From: an uncultured Mucilaginibacter sp.
Lineage (GTDB): Bacteria; Bacteroidota; Bacteroidia; Sphingobacteriales; Sphingobacteriaceae
Assembly (NCBI GenBank): GCA_903891475.1
Contig: CAITEP010000020.1
Span: 186,001-250,000, forward strand
Reading direction: 5' to 3'
DNA length: 64,000 nucleotides
In this document: positions 38,819 through 48,403 of the stretch, piece after piece
Layout of the letters: each line of letters opens with the position of its first letter
Position numbering within the stretch: the stretch's first letter is position 1
Translations under genes and position numbers: made by a program
The notes under the pieces: model-generated
What the model was told of the DNA's origin: nothing
The model's input: the letters and a program-made list of their open reading frames with translations, nothing else
Database searches by the model: none

Positions 38819-41224
38819 CTACCTCACCGTCTTTAAAATCTTAAACTCCCCATTCATCAATACTTTAGCATTTCCCCTTGTTTTCGATTTGATTTTTATC
38901 GCGGTTACTTTTCCATCCTTCCAACTCATGTCAATTTCATAATCGCCGCGCGCTTTTAGTCCGCTTACCTCCCCACTTGGCCATGCTTTTGGCAATGCAG
39001 GCAATAGTTCAATATATTGTTGGTTCGATTGTACCAGCATCTCGGCAACTGCCGCCGCGCCACCAAAATTACCATCAATTTGGAAAGGTGGGTGCGCATC
39101 CAATAAATTGGGGTAGGTACCTCCACCGTTGGTATAATTTTCTTTCATGCCATCGGGTGGTACATACTTTAACAGCTCACGGTACATTTTATAGGCATGG
39201 TCGCCATCCTTTAACCTCGCCCATAAATTAATCCGCCACCCTTTAGACCATCCTGTGGTTTCGTCTCCTTTAATTTCAAGCGTTCGTTTGGCTGCGGCTG
39301 CCAGTAATGGCGTATTGATAGGGGTGATATGCGTACCCGGATACAGACCAAATAAATGACTTTGATGTCTATGCTTTGGTTCGGCATCTTCCCAATCATA
39401 ATACCATTCCTGTAAATTGCCTTTTTTACCAACCTGATAAGGGTGTATATTGCTCAATGCCAGTTTTACCTTGTCTGCAAATGGCTCATCTGTTTTTAAA
39501 ACTTGTTGGGCGGAAATTACATCTATAAACAATTCCCTAATCATGGCTAAATCGGCAGTGCCTCCATATAGGGTAGATCCCTCGAAGCCCGATGGTGTTC
39601 TAAAAATATTTTCGGGTGAGGTGGATGGTGAGGTAATATAGTTACCTACACTGTCTTTCACCAACCAAGCCAAACAAAATTGTGCCGCGCCTTTCATTAG
39701 GGGGTAGGCTTTTTGTTTTAAAAAGGCTTCATCATGCGTGTACAAATAATGCTCCCACAAATGGGTAGATGCCCAAGCTCCACCCATGGGCCAGTTGGCC
39801 CAATTAGGGTCGCCGTGACCAAAATTACCTACGGGATTACTCATGGCCCATATATCCGAATTATGGTGCACCACCCAACCCGGCATATTGTAAAATGTTT
39901 TTGCCGTTATGCGCCCGGTTTTTGAAAGGTTACCTATGAACTGCAAAAAAGGCAGATGCATTTCGGATAGGTTGGTATTTTCGGCCAACCAATAATTTTC
40001 CTCCGCATTGATGTTCATGGTATAATTGCTTGACCATGGTGGTTGCAAGTAGGGGTTCCATAAACCTTGCAAATTGGCGGGTACTGCAGGTGTACGCGAA
40101 CTGCTAATCAATAAATAACGCCCATATTGAAAATACAAAGTTTCCAAATAAGGGTCAGTAGCGCCGGTGGCATATCTTTTTAAGCGCTGGTCGGTGGGTA
40201 AGTTTACCGTATCCTTATCCGCTAGTTTTAGCTTTACCCTATTAAAATAGGTTTGGTAATCATGAATATGCCTTGTTTTAATTTGCTGCCAGTCCAATTG
40301 CCTGGCTTTGTTTAACCTGCTTGCGGCAATGGCGTTGTTATTTAAACCGTGGGTAGCAGGGTCTTTGTCAAAGCCATTAAAACTGGTGGCCATGACTACA
40401 TAAATGACTGCTTCGGTAGCATTATTAACCGTTAAGGAAGAATCGGTATTGGTTATATTTCCATTATTGGTGATTATCTTAATTTTGGTCGTAAATCTGG
40501 TGCCTTTTTTATCATCAAATTTAACGGCGTCGTCTTTATGTTGCAGGTAACTAGGGTCTGCCTTTACAGGGGCAGCACCTTGTATGCAAATGGTTTTATT
40601 TTGGATTGATTTTTCAAATTTAAGCAAGGATGAAAAGCGTACCGAAAATGCCAAAGCCCCCGCTTTTTTACTGCTTAAATGGATGGCAAACATATGATCA
40701 GGTTGCGATACCAGGTATTCCCTTACAATTTCATTATCACTGGTAATGGTTTTTACTTTGGCAATCGCTTTGTCAAGGTCAAGTTCCCGGTAATAATTAG
40801 TGGCATTGGTATCGCCTAGCATATCTAAGTACAAAGTACCCAATGGCGCATACGATTCGGAAAACTTGCCTTGTAGTTGTTTCAACAGCTGTTCGGCTTT
40901 TTTATAATCATTTTGTTTAAGAGCCTCCCTAACTTCGGGCAGATGTTTGTAAGTCTCCGGGTTCATGTTGGCATTTACCGGCCCACCCGACCATAAGGTA
41001 AGGTCGTTTAAATAAATTTTATCTGTTTTAACACCACCAAAAACGGTAGCACCTTGCGTGCCATTACCCAATACCAAGGTTTCTTCAAAGTATTTAGCTG
41101 GTTGTGTGTACCATAATTTTAGCGGTTGCTGAATGGCCTTCTTATTTTTGCCCCCAGGTGCTTTTTGTGCAAGCAGGAAAGCAGGAAGTAACAAAATGAC
41201 AGCTAGTGCCGATAATTTATTCAT
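38819..41224 (-). CDS. Secreted GH95 alpha-L-fucosidase-type glycosidase
   Basis: An 801-residue enzyme with a signal peptide (ALAVILLLPAFLLA). Family landmarks: LGNGTQGATVFGGV in the N-terminal beta domain, LWNPYLQPPWSSNYTMNIN with the Asn pair of the active site, TSPENIF with the general-acid Glu, and HPPFQIDGNFGGAAAVAEML with the conserved Asp. GH95 enzymes remove alpha-1,2-linked fucose (or galactose in some members) by inversion. Full length. No SusC/D genes nearby, so it is an isolated polysaccharide-degrading gene. Confidence 0.93.
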   Translation of the reverse strand: MNKLSALAVILLLPAFLLAQKAPGGKNKKAIQQPLKLWYTQPAKYFEETLVLGNGTQGATVFGGVKTDKIYLNDLTLWSGGPVNANMNPETYKHLPEVREALKQNDYKKAEQLLKQLQGKFSESYAPLGTLYLDMLGDTNATNYYRELDLDKAIAKVKTITSDNEIVREYLVSQPDHMFAIHLSSKKAGALAFSVRFSSLLKFEKSIQNKTICIQGAAPVKADPSYLQHKDDAVKFDDKKGTRFTTKIKIITNNGNITNTDSSLTVNNATEAVIYVVMATSFNGFDKDPATHGLNNNAIAASRLNKARQLDWQQIKTRHIHDYQTYFNRVKLKLADKDTVNLPTDQRLKRYATGATDPYLETLYFQYGRYLLISSSRTPAVPANLQGLWNPYLQPPWSSNYTMNINAEENYWLAENTNLSEMHLPFLQFIGNLSKTGRITAKTFYNMPGWVVHHNSDIWAMSNPVGNFGHGDPNWANWPMGGAWASTHLWEHYLYTHDEAFLKQKAYPLMKGAAQFCLAWLVKDSVGNYITSPSTSPENIFRTPSGFEGSTLYGGTADLAMIRELFIDVISAQQVLKTDEPFADKVKLALSNIHPYQVGKKGNLQEWYYDWEDAEPKHRHQSHLFGLYPGTHITPINTPLLAAAAKRTLEIKGDETTGWSKGWRINLWARLKDGDHAYKMYRELLKYVPPDGMKENYTNGGGTYPNLLDAHPPFQIDGNFGGAAAVAEMLVQSNQQYIELLPALPKAWPSGEVSGLKARGDYEIDMSWKDGKVTAIKIKSKTRGNAKVLMNGEFKILKTVR

Positions 41225-41356
41225 AAAGCTTTATTGTACAGATGGTTTATTAAAGAAAAATTCAATAAAAACTAAGGTAAAAAATAAAACCAAACAAAAT
41301 TGAAAAATTTGTTTGGTTTCACTTTTAAATAGAATTGGCTTGAATTTGTTTTTTCT

Positions 41357-42457
41357 TTATTTCATCAACTCAATAAAGTTATCAAATAAGTATCGGCTAT
41401 CATGCGGGCCGGGCGATGATTCGGGGTGGTATTGTACCGAGAAGGCTTTCTTGCCTTTTACCCTGATACCTTCAATTGATTGGTCGTTCAGGTTAACGTG
41501 TGTTATCTCTACCTTGTCTGATGCCCTCACAGCCTCGGGTATTACCCCAAAACCGTGATTTTGTGAAGTAACTTCGCAATGGTTAATGATAATATTTTTT
41601 ACCGGATGGTTTAGTCCACGATGCCCATTAAACATTTTTTTGGTGGGAATATCATTGGCAAGCGCCAATAACTGGTGACCTAAACAGATGCCAAACAGAG
41701 GTTTATCGGCAGCCAGTATATCCTTTACAGTTTCAATAGCGTAAGGCATAGCAGATGGGTCGCCGGGGCCGTTGGAGATGAAATAGCCGTTCGGGGAAAA
41801 ATCCTGCTCCATCTCTTTATAAGTTGTTTTAGCCGGATAAACCTTGGCATAAACATCACGGTCGCTAAAATTGCGTAAAATGTTTTTCTTTACCCCTAAA
41901 TCAAGCACTGCCACACGGTACTTAGCGTCTTCATTACCAAAGGTATAGGTAGCATTGGTGGATACTTTTGAGGATAGCTCCAATCCATCCATGGATGGTA
42001 CTTCTTTCAACTTGGCTTTTAACTCCTCTAAATCCAATATCTCAGAAGATATGATGGCATTCATAGCTCCCTTATCGCGGATATGCCTCACCAGCTGACG
42101 GGTATCAATATCCGAGATACCAACAATGTTCTCCTCCTGAAAATAATCTTGAATCGATTCGTTGGCTTGTTTGCGGGTATAATAGATATTGTAGTTTTTA
42201 CATACCAAACCGGCTATCTGTATCTTGTCCGATTCCACTTCGGCCTTGGCTATACCATAATTGCCTATATGGGCATTGGTAGTCACCATAATTTGTCCGA
42301 AATAGGAAGGGTCGGTAAATATCTCCTGATAACCTGTCATCCCTGTATTAAAGCAGATTTCACCGGTGGTGGTACCCATTTTTCCGGCAGCTTTTCCATA
42401 AAAAACAGTGCCATCGGCAAGTAGAAGTATGGCTGGTAGTTTGGTGAAGTATGTCAT
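41357..42457 (-). CDS. carA: Carbamoyl-phosphate synthase small subunit
   Basis: A 366-residue glutamine amidotransferase that feeds ammonia to CarB for arginine and pyrimidine synthesis. The catalytic triad is Cys258 (FGICLGHQ), His344 and Glu346 (QYHPESSPG). The N-terminal CarA domain (ADGTVFYGKAAGKMGTTTGE) is intact. carB is not in the window. A reverse-strand TACTTTTG box is 14 bases upstream of the start. Confidence 0.97.
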   Translation of the reverse strand: MTYFTKLPAILLLADGTVFYGKAAGKMGTTTGEICFNTGMTGYQEIFTDPSYFGQIMVTTNAHIGNYGIAKAEVESDKIQIAGLVCKNYNIYYTRKQANESIQDYFQEENIVGISDIDTRQLVRHIRDKGAMNAIISSEILDLEELKAKLKEVPSMDGLELSSKVSTNATYTFGNEDAKYRVAVLDLGVKKNILRNFSDRDVYAKVYPAKTTYKEMEQDFSPNGYFISNGPGDPSAMPYAIETVKDILAADKPLFGICLGHQLLALANDIPTKKMFNGHRGLNHPVKNIIINHCEVTSQNHGFGVIPEAVRASDKVEITHVNLNDQSIEGIRVKGKKAFSVQYHPESSPGPHDSRYLFDNFIELMK

Positions 42458-42470
42458 CTTATAAATTTTG

Positions 42471-42478
42471 CAAAAGTA
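42471..42478 (-). promoter_or_regulatory. -7 box TACTTTTG for carA
   Basis: Exact reverse-strand TAnnTTTG match just upstream of the start at 42457. Confidence 0.5.
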
Positions 42479-42486
42479 GCTTTTTA

Positions 42487-42545
42487 TTTCGGATTGCGGA
42501 ATTTCGATTTCGGATATTTTTTAGTATCGAGTAGTTAGTATCAGG
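42487..42545. repeat. Simple-sequence repeats between carA and panB
   Basis: Repeated TTTCGGA-like words (ATTTCGGATTGCGGAATTTC at 42487-42506, continuing to 42517) followed by AGTATCGAGTAGTTAGTATC at 42523-42542, the same type as the runs at 435-567. Confidence 0.5.
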
Positions 42546-42682
42546 TATAAAGATTTTTGATGTTAAGATAATTCTTATTATCCAACTTAAAGTCAAATTC
42601 TGAGAATCCTAAAATCCTGCATATTCTAATTCAGACAATTTATTTTCGAAATCAAAAAACAAATCCAAATTGGGACATCCAA

Positions 42683-42700
42683 TCCTGATAATTATTAGGA
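42683..42700. promoter_or_regulatory. Near-perfect palindrome over the panB -33 region
   Basis: TCCTGATAATTATTAGGA: 18 bases, one mismatched pair. It ends 16 bases before the -7 box TAACTTTG and would cover the -33 element. ATCCTAA words recur at 42606 and 42713. Candidate operator; the regulator is unknown. Confidence 0.4.
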
Positions 42701-42716
42701 CTGAAATAAAAAATCC

Positions 42717-42724
42717 TAACTTTG
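42717..42724 (+). promoter_or_regulatory. -7 box TAACTTTG for panB
   Basis: Exact TAnnTTTG match, 19 bases before the ATG at 42744. Confidence 0.55.
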
Positions 42725-42743
42725 CCCAACTAAAAAACTACTG

Positions 42744-43559
42744 ATGTCTGTTAACAAAGAGGTAAAGCGTGTAACTACGCATATTTTGCAGGAAATGAAA
42801 AATCGTGGTGAGAAAATTGCCATGCTTACCGCCTACGATTATTCAATGGCCGCGATTGTTGATGAAGCCGGCATGGATATTATCCTGGTTGGCGATTCGG
42901 CATCCAATGTAATGGCTGGTCATGAAACCACCTTACCCATCACGCTCGACCAAATGATTTACCATGCCTCCTCGGTGGTCAGAGCCGCGAAGCGTTCATT
43001 GGTGGTGGTTGATTTACCTTTTGGCAGTTATCAAGGAAATTCAAAAGAGGCCTTGAATTCTGCCATCCGCATTATGAAAGAAGCTGGAGCCCATAGCGTT
43101 AAAATAGAAGGCGGTATTGAGATTGCTGAATCTGTAACTAGGATTTTGACAGCCGGAATTCCGGTAATGGGACATTTAGGGCTCACACCACAATCCATCT
43201 ATAAATTTGGCACCTATACCGTACGTGCCAAAGAAGAAGCCGAAGCCCAAAAGCTGCGTGAAGATGCCTTGAAACTACAGGAGCTCGGCTGCTTTGCCAT
43301 TGTACTCGAAAAAATACCGGCAGCTTTAGCTAAGGAAGTGAGCGAAAGCCTTACCATCCCTACAATTGGAATTGGTGCAGGTAGGTATTGCGATGGGCAG
43401 GTATTGGTAATACATGATATGCTTGGTATCAATAAAGAATTTAAACCCCGGTTTTTACGTCAATATGCTAACCTTAACCAAATAATGAACGATGCCATTA
43501 CCGGCTATGTAAATGATGTTAAGTCAAAAAGTTTCCCTAACGAGAAAGAAGAATACTAA
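42744..43559 (+). CDS. panB: 3-methyl-2-oxobutanoate hydroxymethyltransferase
   Basis: A 271-residue enzyme that makes ketopantoate in pantothenate/CoA synthesis. Motifs: [17 protein letters not shown], metal-binding [14 protein letters not shown], substrate-binding VKIEGG and [17 protein letters not shown]. Length is normal. Own promoter box and a palindromic candidate operator lie upstream. The pseudouridine synthase follows after 117 bases. Confidence 0.96.
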   Translation: MSVNKEVKRVTTHILQEMKNRGEKIAMLTAYDYSMAAIVDEAGMDIILVGDSASNVMAGHETTLPITLDQMIYHASSVVRAAKRSLVVVDLPFGSYQGNSKEALNSAIRIMKEAGAHSVKIEGGIEIAESVTRILTAGIPVMGHLGLTPQSIYKFGTYTVRAKEEAEAQKLREDALKLQELGCFAIVLEKIPAALAKEVSESLTIPTIGIGAGRYCDGQVLVIHDMLGINKEFKPRFLRQYANLNQIMNDAITGYVNDVKSKSFPNEKEEY

Positions 43560-43676
43560 AAACTAAGACTGCCTCATTTGCTCGAATTTTTAATTAAATG
43601 CGGCTAAATAAGGTTTTTTTGTAATTTTTGCGCTTGGTAGTCCGTTAATTTATTTTTAGGGGGTTCGATAATTAAA

Positions 43677-44417
43677 ATGAGCAATAAAGTTGTTATTAAA
43701 TACATCAGTCAGGAAATTACGGATAGCGACGTTTTATATGAAGATAACCACCTGATTGCCATTAATAAACGTGCGGGCGATATAGTACAAGTGGATGAAA
43801 CTGGCGATGAACCGCTGGATGAAAAAGTTAAAAAATACCTGGCCAAAAAATATAACAAGCCTAACGGCGCGTTTTTAGGTGTGGTGCACAGGCTCGACCG
43901 ACCCGTTAGCGGGGTAATCCTCTTCGCTAAAACCAGCAAAGCATTGGATAGGATTAACCTGATGTTTAAAAAGCGCGAAATGCATAAAACCTATTATGCG
44001 GTGGTGCGCACCTTGCCTTACCCATCTGCCGGGACATTGATACATTGGCTGGTAAAAAATCAACAAAAAAACGTAACGGTTGCCCATGAACGTGAAGTGG
44101 CGGGTAGCATGCAAGCAGAGTTGAGCTATAAGCTGGTAGGCGAATTAAATGGTAATTATTTGGTAGAGGTAAACCCGATTACAGGCCGACCGCATCAAAT
44201 TAGGGTGCAGCTATCAACCCTGGGCTGCCCAATTGTGGGCGATAATAAATATGGCTACCCCCGTGGCAGTCTGCGCCGCAGCATTTGTTTACATGCCCGT
44301 AGGCTATCATTCATGCATCCCATAAAAAACGAGCCGATTGTAATTTTTGCCCCCGTGCCCCATGATGGCTTTTGGGCACGTTTTGAAGGCATGATGGTAA
44401 GTGAAGCGGATAAATAA
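43677..44417 (+). CDS. RluA-family pseudouridine synthase
   Basis: A 246-residue RNA-modifying enzyme. The catalytic Asp is in VVHRLDRPVSGVILFAKT; ITGRPHQIRVQLSTLGCPI and GDNKYGY are the conserved RluA-family motifs. No S4 domain is present, pointing to RluA/RluC-like single-domain enzymes acting on 23S rRNA or tRNA. Target uridine not determinable. It ends 5 bases from the stop of the convergent BatA-like gene. Confidence 0.92.
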   Translation: MSNKVVIKYISQEITDSDVLYEDNHLIAINKRAGDIVQVDETGDEPLDEKVKKYLAKKYNKPNGAFLGVVHRLDRPVSGVILFAKTSKALDRINLMFKKREMHKTYYAVVRTLPYPSAGTLIHWLVKNQQKNVTVAHEREVAGSMQAELSYKLVGELNGNYLVEVNPITGRPHQIRVQLSTLGCPIVGDNKYGYPRGSLRRSICLHARRLSFMHPIKNEPIVIFAPVPHDGFWARFEGMMVSEADK

Positions 44418-44422
44418 TCAAT

Positions 44423-46525
44423 CTAAATTTCACCTTCCCGTTTTCTAAGCAACCACTCTACCGAAAGCAATAGGATAATCAAGGCGAAAACCCATTTCAA
44501 GTCGATAAACTCATTGTAGCGTTTGTCTTCGTATTCAACGGTCTTTATGTTTTCATTTTTGCGTATCAAATCAGCCAAACTACCCATTTGGCTAGGCAAC
44601 AGCATTTTACCCCCGCTTTGTTTGGCAATGGTGTTCAATAACCCAAAATTGGCGGTGCTTTGTCTTGATTCCAAATTCAGAGCCTTTATGGTAAACTTGC
44701 CCTTCGCTTTAAATGGTTTAGGGCCTATTTCGGTGCTGGCCTCATAATTGTATTCTCCGGCTGGTAGTATGCCCGCGTTTAATTGGTAACTATTATTGGT
44801 GCGGGTAAATAGAAAGCTGAAATTTTTACCTTCCTTGTTTTTTAGTTCCAGCTTAACATCGGGCTTATTAATGAGTTCGAGGGCTTCGTTGTATAATTCG
44901 GCATTGATAATTACTTCCTCGCCTTCGTCGAATACGTTTTTGGTGGTAAATACATTGAAACGTTGCCTGTTGGCATTAGCGGTTAAATATTGTACAGCCT
45001 GACTAAACAGTTCTTCCAGCGCGTGGTGGTTGTTATATTGGTTGAATTCGGCCAAATGCCATCGCCAAATACCTTCGGCGGTTAAAACCCCTGTACGTTT
45101 GCCATTTACCTCCCCGAAAGAAAACAAAGGATAAATGGTTTCTAAACCGCCGATCCGTTGTTTAAATAGTACGGTGCCCGGTTGTAATGGTCGGTATTGA
45201 CCAAATGGTGCCAATAGGGGTGGAAAAGCGGCTATTTTTTTTCGGGTTGAATCGGATAAGGCAAACGAAGTAAATTCAAGCACAGGCGTTGCAAAGGCCT
45301 CCTGCATTTCTTGTTTATTAATGTACAAGGCGACTAGTTTTTGATCCTCCCGTAAATTTTCCGAATTGCTTTGTCCACCTAAAATAAACCAAATAGGTAT
45401 CTTGCTTGCAATGATATCGCTAACAACCTTATTGGTTTTTCCACCAACTTGGTATAAAATTGCCAAACTATAATCAGCTGGATTAATAGAGGCAACATCT
45501 GTTAACAAGCAAGGTTTTACCTCAAAGTTTTTATTTTGCTCAACGCTTTGCCTAATTACCGCGATATCGGGGTGGGGGGCATCATATAAAAGCAATACTT
45601 TTTGCCGAGCATCTATTATGTCAACATATATAGTCTCGTAGTTGTTTTGGGTCGATATTTCATTATTTATCGGACTAATGCCAATTTCAAACTTTTTCAA
45701 GCCTTTTTGATCGGCTTTTAGTTTAATGGGTATTACCTTCTGGAAGTTATTCGAGCTTACCTGAACATTTTGCGAGGCCATCTTTTTACCATCTTCGGAA
45801 ACCGAAATAGTCATAGTTTCACCCTTGCTTTGGTAGGCCTCCGCTAATACCTCAATGATGAAGTTGTTCCCTAAAAAGGCTGTTTTATTGTAATTGATGT
45901 TACCAATCACTAAATCGCGTTTAATTGAAGTATCGCCCTCGGCAATGGTATAAAAACTTGTTTTTATATTTTTCGCCTCGTATTGGGGGTCGTTACCCGC
46001 ATTATATAAACCATCTGTCGCCAACACAATGGCACCTATATTTTGGTTTACAAAACGCTCGTTAAGGCCGTGCAGTGCTTTCGAAATATCGGTTTGTTTG
46101 CCCTTAAAGGTAGTGCTTAAATCATTTTGTAAATCGCTATCAAAATGAAACTCCCGCACATCATAATCATTGCCCAATTGGTTTTTTAGTTTGGCTAAAC
46201 CATCCACCAGTTGTTGTGGACTAGCCTCACCAGATTGTGAGCTAGCTTTATCTTTATTGCCGAATAAGGTAATGGATTCGGAATTATCCTGCAAAACCAA
46301 AACCAATGGCTTTTGTGGCGTATACTTAACCGACTTTACCATTGGCGAAATCAAAACACTGGCAATAAGGCTAATGGATATTGCCCTGGCAGCAAATAGC
46401 GAATACCTGTAAATATTGCTCAGGTTGCTAGGTTTACGGTATAATACCCACGCGTAAAGCAGCCCCAGTAATATACATACAGGCAACCACCATCCCGAAA
46501 CTGCTCCCCAGGTAATTGAAAACAT
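44423..46525 (-). CDS. Membrane protein of the BatA/VWA-associated type
   Basis: A 700-residue protein with an N-terminal pair of membrane helices (WWLPVCILLGLLYAWVLY; SLFAARAISISLIASVLI), a large periplasmic region and a final helix (LKWVFALIILLLSVEWLL). The first periplasmic part is a degenerate von Willebrand A-like fold (LVLVLQDNSES; GAIVLATDGLYNAGNDP), with the metal-site pattern weakened. Later regions resemble glutamine-amidotransferase-like and beta-sandwich parts of Bacteroidota aerotolerance-type proteins. No other Bat genes are adjacent. The precise function is unknown. Confidence 0.75.
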   Translation of the reverse strand: MFSITWGAVSGWWLPVCILLGLLYAWVLYRKPSNLSNIYRYSLFAARAISISLIASVLISPMVKSVKYTPQKPLVLVLQDNSESITLFGNKDKASSQSGEASPQQLVDGLAKLKNQLGNDYDVREFHFDSDLQNDLSTTFKGKQTDISKALHGLNERFVNQNIGAIVLATDGLYNAGNDPQYEAKNIKTSFYTIAEGDTSIKRDLVIGNINYNKTAFLGNNFIIEVLAEAYQSKGETMTISVSEDGKKMASQNVQVSSNNFQKVIPIKLKADQKGLKKFEIGISPINNEISTQNNYETIYVDIIDARQKVLLLYDAPHPDIAVIRQSVEQNKNFEVKPCLLTDVASINPADYSLAILYQVGGKTNKVVSDIIASKIPIWFILGGQSNSENLREDQKLVALYINKQEMQEAFATPVLEFTSFALSDSTRKKIAAFPPLLAPFGQYRPLQPGTVLFKQRIGGLETIYPLFSFGEVNGKRTGVLTAEGIWRWHLAEFNQYNNHHALEELFSQAVQYLTANANRQRFNVFTTKNVFDEGEEVIINAELYNEALELINKPDVKLELKNKEGKNFSFLFTRTNNSYQLNAGILPAGEYNYEASTEIGPKPFKAKGKFTIKALNLESRQSTANFGLLNTIAKQSGGKMLLPSQMGSLADLIRKNENIKTVEYEDKRYNEFIDLKWVFALIILLLSVEWLLRKREGEI

Positions 46526-46607
46526 TTTTATAGCGTTGTCCGTAAAGACCTAAAAGTTAGATTTCAAAGTCAATTTTTTTTTGAAGGCCTTTAATTTTAT
46601 GTAAAAA

Positions 46608-47384
46608 TTATTCAGATTTTTCTAAATTTTCAAGTTTGTCCAATTGAGAAACAGTGAAAAAATTAGGAACTCCAAGTGATTTTAAAGTCAAGCAGATAGT
46701 GTCTTTGTCAATTCCTTTAGAACTAAGACTCATAATTAAATCCTTTGCTGAAGTTTGATCAATTGGTTTTCTCGCTGAACGAACTAATAAATCCTTATTA
46801 AATTCAATATTTCTCAAACGCCTATCCAACATTCTTACAGTGGTAAGGACGTCTAATATAATATCGTTTTCTTGTCTTATTTCCTGAACATCTGCATCCA
46901 TGGTTGTTTGAATGATTTCTGAAAAACTTTTTTCAAATTGAGGCCAGTAGGTTTCAAAAACTTTTTCTAGAATAGGCTCTTTAAGACTGTTTTCTTTCAA
47001 ACTTAAATTAATTGTTCTTACTAATTCTAATACACTTTGTTTTTCAGGAAAAGTATGATTAAATTGAGCTAGAGGATTTACAATGTCTGTTGGTTGTAAA
47101 TCAATTAAAAATGTGCAAACCCTACTTGAAGAAAGTCCTTTAGCTAATGCTCCAGACTCAAATAGTATCCAAGGTTTATTTTTATTTTCATGTGTTAAAC
47201 AAACAATGCCGATGCTGGTGTTTGATAATTGATCGCTAATTTCATTAAACCAAAGTGCTCCTCTATCAATATCTTTAGAAGACATCCAAGGATTAGCCGT
47301 TTGAATTACACATTGAATCCAATCATCTAATAATTCTGCAACTTTTTTACTTCTATCTCCTGACCAGCTGATAAATATTTTCAT
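46608..47384 (-). CDS. TIR-domain protein, probable NADase effector
   Basis: A 258-residue cytosolic protein. Residues 1-115 form a TIR domain: KIFISWSGDRSKKVAELL (beta A/alpha A), NPWMSSKDIDRGALWFNEIS, SIGIVCLTHENKNKPWILFE. The putative catalytic Glu76 lies in FESGAL, as in NAD-cleaving bacterial TIRs. A coiled coil (about 163-194) and an unassigned C-terminal segment (about 210-258) follow, possibly the sensing part. It starts 11 bases after the fabG stop on the same strand, so it may be co-transcribed. Composition is more AT-rich than its neighbours. No partner such as ThsA, SPARSA Argonaute or a cGAS-like gene is visible. Confidence 0.85.
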   Translation of the reverse strand: MKIFISWSGDRSKKVAELLDDWIQCVIQTANPWMSSKDIDRGALWFNEISDQLSNTSIGIVCLTHENKNKPWILFESGALAKGLSSSRVCTFLIDLQPTDIVNPLAQFNHTFPEKQSVLELVRTINLSLKENSLKEPILEKVFETYWPQFEKSFSEIIQTTMDADVQEIRQENDIILDVLTTVRMLDRRLRNIEFNKDLLVRSARKPIDQTSAKDLIMSLSSKGIDKDTICLTLKSLGVPNFFTVSQLDKLENLEKSE

Positions 47385-47395
47385 AAAAATTATTT

Positions 47396-48139
47396 TTATA
47401 ACATGCCACCGTCAACAGGTATTACCTGCCCGGTGATGTAGGAGGCCATATCAGAAGCCAAGAAAACACAAGCATTGGCAACATCTTCTGTTTCGCCACC
47501 CCGCTTTAAAGGTATGCCGGCTGCCCAACCTTCAACCACTTTAGGGTCGAGTACTTCGGTCATTTCTGTTTTTATAAAGCCGGGGGCTACCACATTGCAG
47601 CGTATGTTTCTGGAGCCTAATTCTTTAGCTATTGATTTTGAAAAACCTATGATGCCGGCTTTTGACGCCGCATAGTTTGATTGCCCTGCATTACCTTGCA
47701 CACCCACTACCGAACTCATGTTGATAAAAACACCCGTACGGTTTTTCATCATTATTTTTGACGCGGCTTTGGTTACATTGAAAATTGATTTTAGGTTGAT
47801 ATTCAACACATCATCCCATTGCTCCTCCGTCATGCGCATCAATAAGCCGTCTTTTGTTATTCCGGCATTGTTTACTACAATGTGGAGCGTACCAAAATCG
47901 GTTATGATATCATTGATCAATTTTTCGGCTTCATCAAATTTCGACGCGTCGGAGCGGTAGCCTTTTACCTTGGTGCCAAAGCTTTGCAGCTCTTGCTCTA
48001 AAGCCTCCCCTTTTTCAACCGATGACAGATAGGTGAATGCCACATTAGCGCCATGCTCGGCAAATTTTTCGGCAATTTTACGACCAATGCCTTTTGATGC
48101 GCCAGTTATCAGCGCGGTTTTTCCTTCTAATAATTTCAT
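47396..48139 (-). CDS. fabG: 3-oxoacyl-[acyl-carrier-protein] reductase
   Basis: A 247-residue short-chain dehydrogenase. NADPH-binding TGASKGIG at 13-20, NNAG, catalytic Ser in NMSSVVG, YAASK with the Tyr and Lys, and PGFIKTEMTEVLD are all present; the closing CVFLASDMASYITGQVIPVD is the FabG tail. It reduces 3-ketoacyl-ACP in fatty-acid elongation. Other fab genes are not adjacent. A TIR-domain gene follows after 11 bases. Confidence 0.93.
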   Translation of the reverse strand: MKLLEGKTALITGASKGIGRKIAEKFAEHGANVAFTYLSSVEKGEALEQELQSFGTKVKGYRSDASKFDEAEKLINDIITDFGTLHIVVNNAGITKDGLLMRMTEEQWDDVLNINLKSIFNVTKAASKIMMKNRTGVFINMSSVVGVQGNAGQSNYAASKAGIIGFSKSIAKELGSRNIRCNVVAPGFIKTEMTEVLDPKVVEGWAAGIPLKRGGETEDVANACVFLASDMASYITGQVIPVDGGML

Positions 48140-48256
48140 TTTAATAATAGAAATGTATTGGGCGAAGATATGGAATTTAGTGGAAATGTAGGAAACCTCT
48201 GGTAATACGGAATCCTGTAGGGATTTAATGTTTATAGCCTATATATTGACTAATTT

Positions 48257-48280
48257 ATGCGACCCCATTCGGGGTCGTAT
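48257..48280. repeat. Palindromic intergenic element (ATGCGACCCC...GGGGTCGTAT)
   Basis: A 10-bp stem (one G-T pair) with an ATTC loop, set in a conserved-looking stretch (GTAGGGATTTAATGTTTATA at 48217-48236, GTGTCAATTCTTCGGATTGG at 48303-48322) that I recall as a dispersed element in related genomes. It lies between fabG and the Ntn-like gene. Termination or a REP-type role are both possible. Confidence 0.5.
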
Positions 48281-48403
48281 CTTTTCCAATTCATCTATGA
48301 ACGTGTCAATTCTTCGGATTGGCTTTAATAAGGTATGGACATGTACCTTGAACAATATTTAATGTCTAATTTGGGTTGTTTGGTTAAATTAAACAGTCTA
48401 CCT

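Noticed and set aside
46608..48139. TIR and fabG as a named defence system
   Set aside because: fabG is a complete housekeeping gene and there is no recognised partner gene; adjacency alone is not enough.
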